A model generated the notes under the pieces. The model had not been told where the DNA came from. It searched no databases and saw nothing but the letters and a program-made list of their open reading frames with translations. DNA of 45,500 nt from NCBI GenBank assembly GCA_035645555.1, contig DASQMI010000079.1, forward strand, positions 1-45,500, in the 5' to 3' direction. Position numbers and translations under genes: made by a program. Shown here piece by piece: positions 7,926-17,157 of the stretch; the first letter of the stretch is position 1, and each line of letters begins with the position of its first letter. Origin of the DNA: Lysobacter_F sp035645555. GTDB taxonomy: Bacteria; Pseudomonadota; Gammaproteobacteria; Xanthomonadales; Xanthomonadaceae.

Positions 7926-9593
7926 TCAATCCGGCCGCGAATCCTCGCGTGGCGGCGCGCGGCGGTCGCGCAGCAGTGCGCTGATCACCACCGTGAAACC
8001 GAGCAGGCTCGCCAGCGCGAAGAACACCATCGCGATCGCCGGATACCCGAACAGACGGTTGTCGGTCTCGACCCGCATCAACAGTGCTGAAGCGAGGATC
8101 AGCGAACCGGTGATGATGCCGACGCTGATCCGGTTGGCGATCTTCTGCAGGTTCTCGATCAGCCGCGATTCCTCCAGCCCGCGCACCCGGACCTGCAGCC
8201 GGTTCTCGGCGAGCAGCGACAGCAGGTCGGACAGCTTGCGCGGGGCCTCGCGCGCGAGCGACTGCAGCTCCATCAGTTCGGTGGCGAGCTGCGAGGGCGA
8301 CAGCGACTTGCGCAGGCGCTGCGCCATCACCGATTCGAGGTGTTCCTCGACCACGTCCTTGAGGTCGAGCTCGGGATCGAGCGCGCGCGTCACCGCTTCC
8401 AGATTCAGCAGCGTCTTGCCGAGCAGGCTCAGCTCCGGCGGCGTGCGCAGCCCGCAGGCGGTCGCGGTGCGCACCAGTTCCAGCAGCAGCCTGCCTTCCG
8501 AGCGACTGTTGCGGCCGGACTGCGCGGCGTAGCGCGCCACCAGCTGGGCGACTTCACGCTGGTAGCGTTCGGCATCGAAGTCGGCCAGCCGCACGCCGAT
8601 CACGATGGTCTCGTGCGCGGCGTCCTCGCCGCGGCCGTCGACGGCGGCGAACAGCAGCTTGAGCAGGCGCTCGCGCCGCTTCGGCGGCACGTGCGCGACC
8701 ATGCCGAGATCGAGCAGCGCGAGCTGGCCGTCCGGGGTCAGCAGCAGATTGCCCGGATGCGGATCGGCGTGGATCTCGCCATGCACGAACACCTGGTCCA
8801 GATACCCGCGCATCAGCGCCGCCGCCAGCGCGTCGGTGCGCGCGGCACTGCGCTGCGCCGGCGTCAGCGCCAGCACTTTGACGCCGTCGATGCGCTCCAT
8901 CGTCAGCACCTTCTCGCGGGTCAGCTCCCACACCGGCGTCGGCACATGCAGCTCCGGGTAGTCGTGCAGGTGCTCGGCAAAGCGCTCGAGGTTGCCGGCC
9001 TCGACCCGATAGTCGAGTTCGGCGAGCAGGGTGCGGCGGAACTCGTGCACCCAGTCGACGAACTGCATGCGCCGGCCGACGTCGGTGACCTTGTCGGCGG
9101 TGCGCGCGAGCGAGGTCAGGATGTCGAGGTCCTGCACGATGGTGCCGACGATGTCCGGACGCTGCACCTTCACCGCCACCGCGCGGCCGTCGTGCAGGCG
9201 CGCCGGATGCACCTGCGCCAGCGACGCGCTGCCCAGCGGCTGCGGATCGAATTCGGCGAACGCCGCCGACAGCGGCATGCCGAGCTGTTCCTCGGCGAGC
9301 GCGCGCACCTGCTCGAACGGCACCGGCACGACGTCGTCCTGCATGCGTTCCAGCGCGTGCAGGTACGGTTCCGGCACCATGTCCGCGCGGGTGGACAGCG
9401 CTTGGCCGATCTTGATGAAGGTCGGACCGAGCGCTTCGAGATCGCGCACGAATTCTTCCGGATCGCCGGGCGGTGCGGTTTCGCCGCTGCCGGGCTCGAC
9501 GTCGAGGCCGGCAAACACGCCGGCGCTGCGGTACTTGCCGAGGAACGCGAGGATGCGGGCGGAACGGGCCAGATTGGACTCGGCGACAGTCAT
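7926..9593 (-). CDS. ABC1/UbiB-family atypical kinase-like protein with C-terminal membrane anchor
   Basis: The 555-aa product is a UbiB/ADCK-family protein. It shows the KxGQ-type motif (TFIKIGQALSTRADMVP), an altered nucleotide loop (LGSASLAQVH), the lysine strand VAVKVQRPDI, the catalytic segment IHADPHPGN and DLGM in place of DFG. Two C-terminal transmembrane segments (ITGSLILASALL, IAMVFFALASLLGF) anchor it. Family members support coenzyme Q lipid handling as ATPases; this one is not beside ubi genes, so a ubiquinone role is unproven. The start at 9593 is chosen because GGAGGT lies 5 bp upstream; the frame stays open to 9767 but that stretch is repeat-derived. A weak sigma-54-like promoter lies about 185 bp upstream of the start codon. 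Confidence 0.88.
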   Translation of the reverse strand: MTVAESNLARSARILAFLGKYRSAGVFAGLDVEPGSGETAPPGDPEEFVRDLEALGPTFIKIGQALSTRADMVPEPYLHALERMQDDVVPVPFEQVRALAEEQLGMPLSAAFAEFDPQPLGSASLAQVHPARLHDGRAVAVKVQRPDIVGTIVQDLDILTSLARTADKVTDVGRRMQFVDWVHEFRRTLLAELDYRVEAGNLERFAEHLHDYPELHVPTPVWELTREKVLTMERIDGVKVLALTPAQRSAARTDALAAALMRGYLDQVFVHGEIHADPHPGNLLLTPDGQLALLDLGMVAHVPPKRRERLLKLLFAAVDGRGEDAAHETIVIGVRLADFDAERYQREVAQLVARYAAQSGRNSRSEGRLLLELVRTATACGLRTPPELSLLGKTLLNLEAVTRALDPELDLKDVVEEHLESVMAQRLRKSLSPSQLATELMELQSLAREAPRKLSDLLSLLAENRLQVRVRGLEESRLIENLQKIANRISVGIITGSLILASALLMRVETDNRLFGYPAIAMVFFALASLLGFTVVISALLRDRRAPPREDSRPD

Positions 9594-9654
9594 GGGCACC
9601 TCCGTGCGCACGAGTGTCGAAGCGCGGCCGTGGCCGCCGGGTGAGCGCACGCTG

Positions 9655-9687
<33 letters not shown>

Positions 9688-9774
9688 CGACGGTCTCGCG
9701 ATGCGCTGGTGCCGCATCCGGCAGGCGCGTGAGTCAGAGTGAAGCGGAGTGCGGACCAAGGTTGCACGCGCTAG

Positions 9775-9790
9775 GCACGTGGGGTGCCAA
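9775..9790 (-). promoter_or_regulatory. Weak sigma-54-like promoter for the ABC1 gene
   Basis: On the - strand TTGGCAC-CCCAC-GTGC keeps GG and GC 10 bp apart but has GTGC instead of TTGC. It implies a leader of about 170 bp. No palindrome like those of the better promoters is evident at -85. Confidence 0.35.
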
Positions 9791-9820
9791 GGGCAGGCGT
9801 ACGTGCGAGCGGTGGATAAG

Positions 9821-9847
9821 GCAGCGCCCCGGAGACCGGGGCGCTGC
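9821..9847 (-). terminator. Strong hairpin after the Gln/Asn-rich gene
   Basis: A perfect 12-bp stem (GCAGCGCCCCGG at 9821-9832, CCGGGGCGCTGC at 9836-9847) with an AGA loop lies about 20 bp after the stop of the - strand gene. No T run follows on the - strand (CTTATCC), so termination efficiency is uncertain. Confidence 0.65.
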
Positions 9848-9866
9848 AGCACGTGTTGGCGCGCGA

Positions 9867-10067
9867 TCAACGACGCTCGTTGCGGTCCTGGTTGCCGCGA
9901 TCCTGGTTGCGCTGCTCGTCGCGCTCCTGGCCGCCCTGCGCGCCCTGCTGCTGGCGCTGCTGGCCCTGGCCCTGCATGCCCTGCCCCTGCAGGCCCTGGT
10001 TGCCGCGATTGTTGTTGTTCTGGTTGCCCTGGTTGTTGTTCTGGTTGTTGTTGTTCTGGTTGGCCAT
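9867..10067 (-). CDS. Small Gln/Asn-rich low-complexity protein
   Basis: This 66-aa protein starts MANQNNNNQNNNQGNQNNNN, continues with GQ/GM/QQ repeats and ends in a charged R/D/E/N tail (RNQDRGNQDRNERR). It has no hydrophobic segment, no cysteine and almost no aliphatic residues, so it should be intrinsically disordered and prion-like in composition. ATG 10067 is supported by AAGGAG about 9 bp upstream. A perfect sigma-54 promoter (10119-10134), a TTGC-N8-GCAA palindrome at about -85, and a strong hairpin downstream mark it as a genuine one-gene unit. I recognise no family; a role in stress by condensation or hydration is inference from composition and from its neighbours. Confidence 0.78.
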   Translation of the reverse strand: MANQNNNNQNNNQGNQNNNNRGNQGLQGQGMQGQGQQRQQQGAQGGQERDEQRNQDRGNQDRNERR

Positions 10068-10118
10068 AGAGTCGTCTCCTTCTGCAAATACCGGCAGGGT
10101 GCCGGCACCAGTCGAGGC

Positions 10119-10134
10119 GCAAGCCGCGTGCCAA
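10119..10134 (-). promoter_or_regulatory. Sigma-54 promoter of the Gln/Asn-rich gene
   Basis: On the - strand TTGGCAC-GCGGC-TTGC is a perfect consensus with GG and GC 10 bp apart. The predicted start is near 10107, giving a leader of about 40 nt before ATG 10067. Confidence 0.88.
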
Positions 10135-10183
10135 CCGTGGCGCCGCGCTGGCGCGGCTTGCGGCGGCGGAACCTCGACAATCA

Positions 10184-10199
10184 TTGCCGCAACCGGCAA
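10184..10199. promoter_or_regulatory. Palindromic upstream activator candidate (TTGC-N8-GCAA)
   Basis: TTGCCGCAACCGGCAA is a 16-bp palindrome with a 6-bp perfect arm (TTGCCG/CGGCAA). It is centred about 85 bp upstream of the predicted sigma-54 start. The same half-sites recur at the same distance before other sigma-54 promoters here. Confidence 0.6.
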
Positions 10200-10207
10200 C
10201 AACTGCG

Positions 10208-10627
10208 TCAGCCGCCGCGCGGGCGCACCGGCGCTTTCACGCCGTCCTCGCGCGCTTCGCCGCGTGCATGCCGGGCGAGCGCCTCGAACTGCTGGCGCAC
10301 GCGCTCGAGTTCGACCGCATCCATCTTTTCCAGGTCGATCAGGCTGTTGTGCGCCTTCTCGGTGGCGCGGATCAGCTCGTCGAGCTTGAGCTGGATCGCC
10401 TCGGTGTCGCGGTTCTGCGTGCTCTGGATCAGGAACACCATCAGGAACGTGATGATGGTGGTGCCGGTGTTGATGATCAGCTGCCAGGTGTCGCTGAAGC
10501 CGAACATCGGTCCGGTGACCGCCCAGGCGATCACCAGCCCGACCGCGGCGAAGAACGCGCCCGGCCGGCCGGCAAAGCGGGCGGCCGCCAGCGCGAGGCG
10601 GTCGAAGGCGCGCTGCAGCATGCTCAT
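10208..10627 (-). CDS. Low-affinity iron permease family (Fe_permease) membrane protein
   Basis: The 139-aa protein matches the bacterial low-affinity iron permease family by its hydrophobic core (AAVGLVIAWAVTGPMFGFSDTW) and the highly characteristic INTGTTIITFLMVFLIQSTQNRD, followed by LKLDELI. Two to three membrane helices are followed by a cytoplasmic helical tail. Iron transport by bacterial members is a family label, not something the sequence proves. ATG 10627 is preferred (MSMLQRAF); ATG 10621 is an alternative. The ribosome site GGAG lies in the 3' arm of a perfect hairpin (10631-10657), so translation may be controlled. Confidence 0.82.
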   Translation of the reverse strand: MSMLQRAFDRLALAAARFAGRPGAFFAAVGLVIAWAVTGPMFGFSDTWQLIINTGTTIITFLMVFLIQSTQNRDTEAIQLKLDELIRATEKAHNSLIDLEKMDAVELERVRQQFEALARHARGEAREDGVKAPVRPRGG

Positions 10628-10630
10628 GGC

Positions 10631-10657
10631 GTCGGCTCCGCAGGGAACGGAGCCGAC
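10631..10657 (-). promoter_or_regulatory. Hairpin enclosing the ribosome-binding site of the iron permease-family gene
   Basis: GTCGGCTCCG (10631-10640) pairs perfectly with CGGAGCCGAC (10648-10657) around a 7-nt loop. In the - strand mRNA the GGAG in the 3' arm is about 8 nt before the AUG, so the ribosome site is buried. It could instead be a terminator of the upstream operon (no T run on the - strand) or both. Confidence 0.55.
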
Positions 10658-10673
10658 TTTCCGCACGCGCTCG

Positions 10674-11132
10674 TCAATGCCGCGTCACCCAGTGCGGGCT
10701 GCTCAGCGACTCCAGTCGCCGCCATGCCGCTTCCGCCACCGGCAATGCGCGCTGCCAGTCCAGCCGTGAATTGCCGCGCACTCGGGCGTAGGTGTCGGCC
10801 ATGCGCTCGGTCAGGTCCTCGAAGCGCTCGCCGCGGGTGCGCAGGTAGGCGTCCATGCCGAGCTTGAGCGCCGGCACCATGTCGTCGAAGCGCAGGTCGG
10901 GGCGATGGGCGATCTCGCGGTAATGGTTGCGCCAGTACGCCAGCTCACGGTCCAGGTCGATGACCTGGACCGTGGCCTGCGGCTGCTGTCGTTCGTCTTC
11001 GCTCGCGCCGTGCATCGCCATGCCTTTGCCCGGGGCCGCCCGGCGGACCGGGCGGCTGTTCTCAGCAAACCGCATGCCAGCGCGAGGCCGCATGAAAACC
11101 CTGCGCTCGCGGGCAGGTTCTTCGTCACTCAT
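10674..11132 (-). CDS. Conserved hypothetical protein (acid/base-rich, helical)
   Basis: The 152-aa protein has a charged N-terminal third (MSDEEPARERRVFMRP) and an aromatic-rich helical part (ELAYWRNHYREIAHRPDLRF, MDAYLRTRGERFEDLTERM). It has no signal peptide or membrane segment. The ATG overlaps the stop of the DUF4142 gene as ATGA, so the two are co-translated, which fixes the start. I do not recognise a named family; the coupling suggests a joint role with the DUF4142 lipoprotein, and both fall in the predicted sigma-54 stress set. Confidence 0.75.
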   Translation of the reverse strand: MSDEEPARERRVFMRPRAGMRFAENSRPVRRAAPGKGMAMHGASEDERQQPQATVQVIDLDRELAYWRNHYREIAHRPDLRFDDMVPALKLGMDAYLRTRGERFEDLTERMADTYARVRGNSRLDWQRALPVAEAAWRRLESLSSPHWVTRH

Positions 11133-11917
11133 CGGGCGTCCAGCTGTCCCATCAGACGACGGACCGCCTCGGCGTGCTGGCGCAGCGCCGGCAGCGTGGA
11201 CTGCGCCAGCTGCTTGGTCTTCTGCGAGGTGCGGTTGCTGCGGGCCGCATTCTCGAACAGCGCGATCGTCTTGGCGTGATCCTTGTCCATCTGGGCAAGC
11301 CAGGCGCGATCGAACGCCGCACCGTCCTGCTGCGCTAACTGCTGCATCGCGCGCTGCGCCTGCGGTTCCGGCGGCACCGTCGCCGGCTTGCCGCTGGCCT
11401 CGGCGAACCGGCGGTTGGTGTTGGCGTGGTCGCGCTCGAGCATGGTGGCGAACTGGCGGATGCCATCGTGCTTGGACTTCTGCAGCGCCAGCTGCGCGGC
11501 CTTCACTTCCGCGCTGCCGCCGGCCAGCGCCAGCTGGTAGAACTGCTCGTCGGTCACCGGCGCGGTCGGCGCGGCGTCGGCGGTGGCGCCGGTGTCGGCC
11601 ATCCCGGTCCCGGTGTGGGCGGTGGCGGCACGTGCAGCGGACTGCTCAACCGTCTGAGTGCCACCCTCCCGCGGCGGCCCATCGACGGTCGGCGGCGACG
11701 CGGCACCCGCGGTCGCCGCGGTATGGGCGTCATGCTGGCTGGCCACCGCTTCCGGACTGGCGTCCGCACCACCGGTGCGGGTACCCGCAGTGCTTGCGGT
11801 GTCGGCCGTGTCCGCGGTGTCGCCGGTGTTGGCGGCGTTGTCGGTCTGGCACCCGGCCAGCGCGCAGGCGAGCGCGATGGCGAGTAGGTGCGCACGAGGC
11901 GTGCGATCGGTCTGCAT
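11129..11917 (-). CDS. DUF4142 lipoprotein
   Basis: The 262-aa product has a lipoprotein signal ending in a lipobox LAGC with Cys23. A low-complexity Ala/Thr/Asp linker (about residues 28-130) follows, with Thr-Ala-Asp repeats. The C-terminal half is a four-helix DUF4142 (ferritin-like) domain (DEQFYQLALAGGSAEVKAAQ, FATMLERDHANTNRRF, KDHAKTIALFENAAR). DUF4142 proteins are extracytoplasmic and of unknown biochemical function, often stress-linked. ATG 11917 has AAGGAG about 9 bp upstream. A sigma-54-like promoter with one mismatch in the -24 box lies about 40 bp before the start codon. Confidence 0.87.
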   Translation of the reverse strand: MQTDRTPRAHLLAIALACALAGCQTDNAANTGDTADTADTASTAGTRTGGADASPEAVASQHDAHTAATAGAASPPTVDGPPREGGTQTVEQSAARAATAHTGTGMADTGATADAAPTAPVTDEQFYQLALAGGSAEVKAAQLALQKSKHDGIRQFATMLERDHANTNRRFAEASGKPATVPPEPQAQRAMQQLAQQDGAAFDRAWLAQMDKDHAKTIALFENAARSNRTSQKTKQLAQSTLPALRQHAEAVRRLMGQLDAR

Positions 11918-11956
11918 GGCGAAGCTCCTTCGTTGGAGGTGGTGCACAGGCCACAC

Positions 11957-11971
11957 GCAAGACGCGTTCCA
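11957..11971 (-). promoter_or_regulatory. Sigma-54-like promoter of the DUF4142 operon
   Basis: On the - strand TGGAAC-GCGTC-TTGC has GG and GC 10 bp apart and one mismatch (C to A) from TGGCAC. The predicted start is near 11945. A TTGC-N2-GCAA dyad (12023-12032) is centred at about -82. Confidence 0.62.
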
Positions 11972-12108
11972 CCTGCCGGCTGCTTACGCTTTTCTTGCAG
12001 CTTTTTCACATAGGCGAACTTGTTGCCTGCAAACTGCGACCTTGCGGCGTCGCAGCGACGCGGGATTCACCGCACAGCCACTAGGCTCCATCGGGTTCAC
12101 GGGACCCG

Positions 12109-13469
<1,361 letters not shown>

Positions 13470-13473
<4 letters not shown>

Positions 13474-13679
13474 GCACCGCACCCGACCTGGGCCACCACG
13501 CCGCACTGGCCGAATGGGCGCACCGCCTCCGCAACGAACTCAACACCATTGGCCTTGCCGCCGCCGCCGCACAACTGCTGATGGAGCGCGGCGACCGCAT
13601 CGGCGCGCAGGACAACCTCAAGCGCGTGCGCGAGGCGTCGGCGCGCTGCGCGCGGCTGCTCGACGATCCGCCCATCTGA
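13470..13679 (+). CDS. Stand-alone histidine-kinase DHp-like small protein
   Basis: The 69-aa product is almost entirely one helical hairpin resembling the dimerisation/phosphotransfer domain of a sensor kinase: an H-box-like AHRLRNELNTIGLAAAAAQLL with His18, then NLKRVREASARCARLLDD as a second helix. No catalytic ATPase domain follows in any frame, since a new gene begins within 80 bp. The residue after the histidine is Arg, not the Glu/Asp of active kinases. ATGA overlap with the response regulator implies co-translation. It may be a phosphorelay intermediate, a dimerisation partner or a decayed kinase; which is undecided. Confidence 0.7.
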
Positions 13680-13757
13680 GCGCGGTTGACGCGGGCAGCA
13701 GGTGCCGGAGGATACTGCGCCACGGCAGTGCCTTCCTTCCGTCCGTATGGAGGCTTT

Positions 13758-14198
13758 ATGCGCATCCGGCTCGTCGGTTCGTTCGTCACCTGCATGGCGG
13801 TGGCGTTTTTTGCGGGGACCAGCTTCGGCGCCAGCCAGGCGAAGTCGAAGGTCACCAACCTGCTGCAGAAACCGCTCAGCGAGGAGTTCGCGCCCGGGCG
13901 CGAGATCCTGGTGGACCTGGTCGAGATTCCGCCCAACGCGTCGCTCGACCGGCATTGGCACCCGGGTGAGGAGTTCCATTACTACCTGGACGGCAGCCCG
14001 GAAGTGCATATCGACGGCGTCGGCACCACGCGGCCGGCGCTCGGCACGGTCGGGCATGTCCCGTTCAAGGCGCGTCACCGGGCTGGTGCGGGCGACACCG
14101 GCGCGAAGATCCTGGTCTTCCGGGTGCACACCACGGGACAGCCGTGGCGCTATCTCGACGATGAGTCCCACGAGGGACGCGACGCGCACCGTCAGTAG
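13758..14198 (+). CDS. Secreted or membrane-anchored cupin-domain protein
   Basis: The 146-aa protein starts with a signal-like segment (LVGSFVTCMAVAFFAGTSFGA) and contains a single cupin domain. Motif 1 is DRHWHPGEEFHYYLDG (HxHxG...E pattern, metal ligands His-His-Glu), and motif 2 includes GHVPFKARHRAGAGD. Such small extracytoplasmic cupins bind a divalent metal; the substrate is unknown. ATG 13758 is preferred because GGAGG sits just upstream; the frame remains open to 13686. It is separated by 78 bp from the DHp-like gene and may be read through from it. Confidence 0.82.
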   Translation: MRIRLVGSFVTCMAVAFFAGTSFGASQAKSKVTNLLQKPLSEEFAPGREILVDLVEIPPNASLDRHWHPGEEFHYYLDGSPEVHIDGVGTTRPALGTVGHVPFKARHRAGAGDTGAKILVFRVHTTGQPWRYLDDESHEGRDAHRQ

Positions 14199-14276
14199 CG
14201 CGGGGCCGCGCGTCCGCCGGATGGCGTGTCTCGCCCCGGCCTGATGCAAGGTTTTTCGGTTTCACCGGAGGCAAGG

Positions 14277-15212
14277 ATGCTGTGGAAACTGCTCGCCCTG
14301 GTGCTGCTCGCAGCCCCGCTGCCGGCCGATGCGCAGCCGCACCCCAGTCTCGAGTCCACGATCCGGTTCGCCCGAGAGCGCGGCTACCGCGCGTCGTCGG
14401 TCGACTGGGCGCGGGTGGATGCCGACGCCCGAACCATCGCGGCCACCGAAGGCGAAGACGCGGCGATCCGCTTCGTGCTGAAAGCCCTGGGCGATGGCCA
14501 CTCCTCGTACCGACCGCCTTCGCACGTGGATCCTGCGGCTCCCTCCAGGGCACCGCGCGCGGTGCGGCGCGTCGCCGAGCCGCTCGCGACGGTCGAAGGC
14601 ATACCGGTTCTCCGCATCAACGGCTGGAGCGGCACTCGCGACGAGGCCGTCGCTGCAACCGCTGAGCTCCGCGCGCAGCTGGTCGAGGCGCTGGCCGGCC
14701 AGTCCTGTGGGGTCGTGCTCGATTTCACCGGCAACTCGGGCGGCAACATGTGGCCGATGCTGATCGGGTTGAGCCCTCTCCTCACCGAGGGCGTGCTGGG
14801 CTATTTCGAAGACGCAGGCGGCGCGACCACGGTGATCGCGAAGCGCGGGAACGCGATCGTCACCCGCGCGGCGCCGCACCCGCTCAACCGCGCGGCCACA
14901 CACCTGCCCGCGCATGACGCGCATCGGGTCGCCATCGCGCTCGGTCCCCGGAGTTCGAGCTCAGGCGAGATCGTGCCGGTCCTGTTCCACGGGCAGGGCA
15001 ACGTCCGTTTCTTCGGCCGTCCCACGTCGGGCCATTCCACGGTCAACTCCAGCTTCCACCTCCCGAACGGCGGGATCGCCAACATCACCACCGGCGTCAC
15101 CCTGGACCGCAACCGCACCCGGTTCGGCGGCAGGATCGTGCCGGACGTGGCGAGCGACCAGCCGGTGGCGGAAGGGGCGCGCTGGGTATCGGGAGAATGC
15201 CGGGGACGATGA
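14277..15212 (+). CDS. S41-family serine peptidase, secreted
   Basis: The 311-aa product has a signal peptide (LLALVLLAAPLPADAQ) and an S41 (tail-specific protease/tricorn core) fold. Visible segments are VVLDFTGNSGGNMWPML, the nucleophile region GPRSSSSGEIV and RPTSGHSTVNSSF. No PDZ domain is seen, which is shorter than CtpA-type enzymes, so it is a minimal S41 peptidase or a relative with another hydrolase role. ATG 14277 is chosen for the GGAGG at 14267-14271. The gene has somewhat more varied codon use than its neighbours by eye. It is followed after 59 bp by a small secreted protein. Confidence 0.8.
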   Translation: MLWKLLALVLLAAPLPADAQPHPSLESTIRFARERGYRASSVDWARVDADARTIAATEGEDAAIRFVLKALGDGHSSYRPPSHVDPAAPSRAPRAVRRVAEPLATVEGIPVLRINGWSGTRDEAVAATAELRAQLVEALAGQSCGVVLDFTGNSGGNMWPMLIGLSPLLTEGVLGYFEDAGGATTVIAKRGNAIVTRAAPHPLNRAATHLPAHDAHRVAIALGPRSSSSGEIVPVLFHGQGNVRFFGRPTSGHSTVNSSFHLPNGGIANITTGVTLDRNRTRFGGRIVPDVASDQPVAEGARWVSGECRGR

Positions 15213-15271
15213 TCGCCCGCGCGGGTGGGCTGCTGCACACCACGGTTCTGCAATCACCAAGGAGAAGATCG

Positions 15272-15634
15272 ATGATCGTCCGCTCGTTGCGAAGTGCGCT
15301 CACGCTCGCCGTTTTGCTCGTTTCGCCGGCGGCGTTCGCCGCTGGTCATTACACAGTGTCGGTCCGGCTCGCACACCGCGGCGAGGCGTTCGCGGCTCCC
15401 ACGATGGTGGTCGAGGCCGGCAAGCCGGCGGCGGTCGCCACGTCCGGCTCCGATGCGTACTCGCTTGCCGTCACCGTGGTGCCGCGTCCCGACGGCAAGT
15501 TGCGGGTCTCCTCGACGGTGCAGTCCGCGCATGGCCGCATGGCGCCGGTCCTCGTCGTGCAGCCGGGCGAACCGGCCACCGTCTCGGTGGGCGATCTGTC
15601 GCTTGCGCTCGTGGTCGCACGAGACGGCCGCTGA
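15272..15634 (+). CDS. Small periplasmic beta-rich protein of unknown function
   Basis: The 120-aa product has a clear signal peptide with cleavage predicted after AAFA, leaving about 97 residues. The mature part alternates hydrophobic and polar residues (HYTVSVRLAHRG, TMVVEAGKPAAVATSG, VLVVQPGEPATVSVGD), which suggests an all-beta domain. No cysteines and no recognised motif are present. AAGGAG (about 15259) precedes ATG 15272; an upstream in-frame start at 15197 would destroy the signal. It may be co-transcribed with the S41 peptidase. Confidence 0.7.
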   Translation: MIVRSLRSALTLAVLLVSPAAFAAGHYTVSVRLAHRGEAFAAPTMVVEAGKPAAVATSGSDAYSLAVTVVPRPDGKLRVSSTVQSAHGRMAPVLVVQPGEPATVSVGDLSLALVVARDGR

Positions 15635-15657
15635 CCAATGCCCACCGGCCCGTCCTG

Positions 15658-17070
15658 TCACGCCGCACGCTCCAGCTCGCCGCGCACCACGTGCAGCGCT
15701 TCGTCGAGCTGCTCGCGTCGCCGCGCGGCGCCGAGGCAGATGCGCACGCCGCGCGCGGGACCGGCGATCACGGGCGTTGCCGGCGATGTCACCCGGATGC
15801 CCTGGCCGATCAGTGCGCCATGCAGGCGCTCGCTGCGCTCCGCGTCGAGCGGGACCCACGCCTGCAGCGGCGTGCCGAGCGGCACCTCGGCCAGCCACGG
15901 GCCGATCACGCGGCGTGCGAGCGCGTAGCGGGCCGCCACCTCCGCGCGAACCTGCGCGAGCAGCGTGTCGGCCGCGCGCGTCTCGCACAGCTTGGCGAAC
16001 GCGAGGAAACCGAACGGGGTCGCACCCGCAGTGGAGATCGGGCAGCCGAACGGGGCGGCCGCAGCAGTCATCGCCTGGACCGCGGCGGCGAGATCGTGCC
16101 GGCGGTCCGGCGGTGGCACCACCCAGCCGGCGCGGAAGCCGGGTGCGATGGTTTTCGATGCCGAGCCGACGTAGTAGGTCAGCTCCGGCGCCAAGGAGGC
16201 GATCGCCGGTATCCGCTCGCGTTCGGCCAGCAGCGGCGAGAACGGATCGTCTTCGACGATCGTCAGGCCGCAGCGGCGGGCGACGTCCACCAGCGCGTGG
16301 CGTCGCGCGAGGGACAACGTGGCACCGGTGGGATTGTGCAGGGCCGGACACACCACCACGGCGGCGGGCTTGAGGCGCCCCGCGCGGTCTGCGAGCGCAT
16401 CCGGCGCGATGCCTTCGTCGTCGCACGACACCGGGACCAGCCGCAGGCCCAGCACCTGCGCCGCGACCTTGTAGCCGGGGTACGTGACCGGCTCGCACAG
16501 CACCACCGGCGAGTGCGCACCGTGCAGGCGCAGTACCGCCAACAGGCCCTGCGTCGCGCCCTGGCATGGCACCAGGCGCGCCGCGTGCCCCGCCATCCCG
16601 GTGCAGGTGCGCGCCACCCACTGCGCGGCGGCCTGCGCGTAGCGCTCGGCGTCGCGCGCGCTCGGGTAGCGCAGCAGATCGGCGGTGTCGACGTCGTCGA
16701 TCAGCGCGCGAAGCAGGTCGCGCATCGCGGGCGCGATCGCCTGCACCGGCGGCTCGTTGGACGACAGATCGATCACGCCGGCTCCGCCGCGCGCGGGCCG
16801 CTGCGGACTCGCCACGAACGTGCCGCGACCGACATGCCGGCGCACCACGCCGCGAAGCTCCAGCTCGTCGTACGCCGCCGTGGCGGTCGCCACGCTGACC
16901 CGAAGCCGAGCCGCAAGCTCACGCTGCGGCGGCAGCCGGGCACCTTCCGGCAGCACGCCATCGCGGATGGCCGCCTGCACCGCGCCGGCCAGCCGCAGGT
17001 AATAGGGCGCGTCGCCCTCGGGCACTGATGGCGCCCAGGCACGCGCATCGAGCGGATTGGACCGGTTCAT
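15658..17070 (-). CDS. MocR/PdxR-type regulator: GntR HTH fused to fold-type I aminotransferase
   Basis: The product of about 470 aa has an N-terminal GntR winged helix (AIRDGVLPEGARLPPQRELA ... VSVATATAAYDEL) joined to an aminotransferase-like domain. PLP contacts include HNPTGATLS, TIVEDDPF and the Schiff-base lysine Lys306 in GSASKTIAPGFRAG, so cofactor binding is likely retained. MocR proteins sense PLP or amino acids and control nearby genes. It is divergent from the GNAT gene, its most likely target. Start at 17070 or, three codons earlier, 17079. The frame is open much further upstream but those residues run into the GNAT gene. Confidence 0.88.
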   Translation of the reverse strand: MNRSNPLDARAWAPSVPEGDAPYYLRLAGAVQAAIRDGVLPEGARLPPQRELAARLRVSVATATAAYDELELRGVVRRHVGRGTFVASPQRPARGGAGVIDLSSNEPPVQAIAPAMRDLLRALIDDVDTADLLRYPSARDAERYAQAAAQWVARTCTGMAGHAARLVPCQGATQGLLAVLRLHGAHSPVVLCEPVTYPGYKVAAQVLGLRLVPVSCDDEGIAPDALADRAGRLKPAAVVVCPALHNPTGATLSLARRHALVDVARRCGLTIVEDDPFSPLLAERERIPAIASLAPELTYYVGSASKTIAPGFRAGWVVPPPDRRHDLAAAVQAMTAAAAPFGCPISTAGATPFGFLAFAKLCETRAADTLLAQVRAEVAARYALARRVIGPWLAEVPLGTPLQAWVPLDAERSERLHGALIGQGIRVTSPATPVIAGPARGVRICLGAARRREQLDEALHVVRGELERAA

Positions 17071-17157
17071 TCGCGACATGGCGGCGGCGGAGGCGTTCGC
17101 AATACTCGCACCGCTGCGCGGGCGACGGTACGCCCGCACGAAGGGGAATGACCACGC

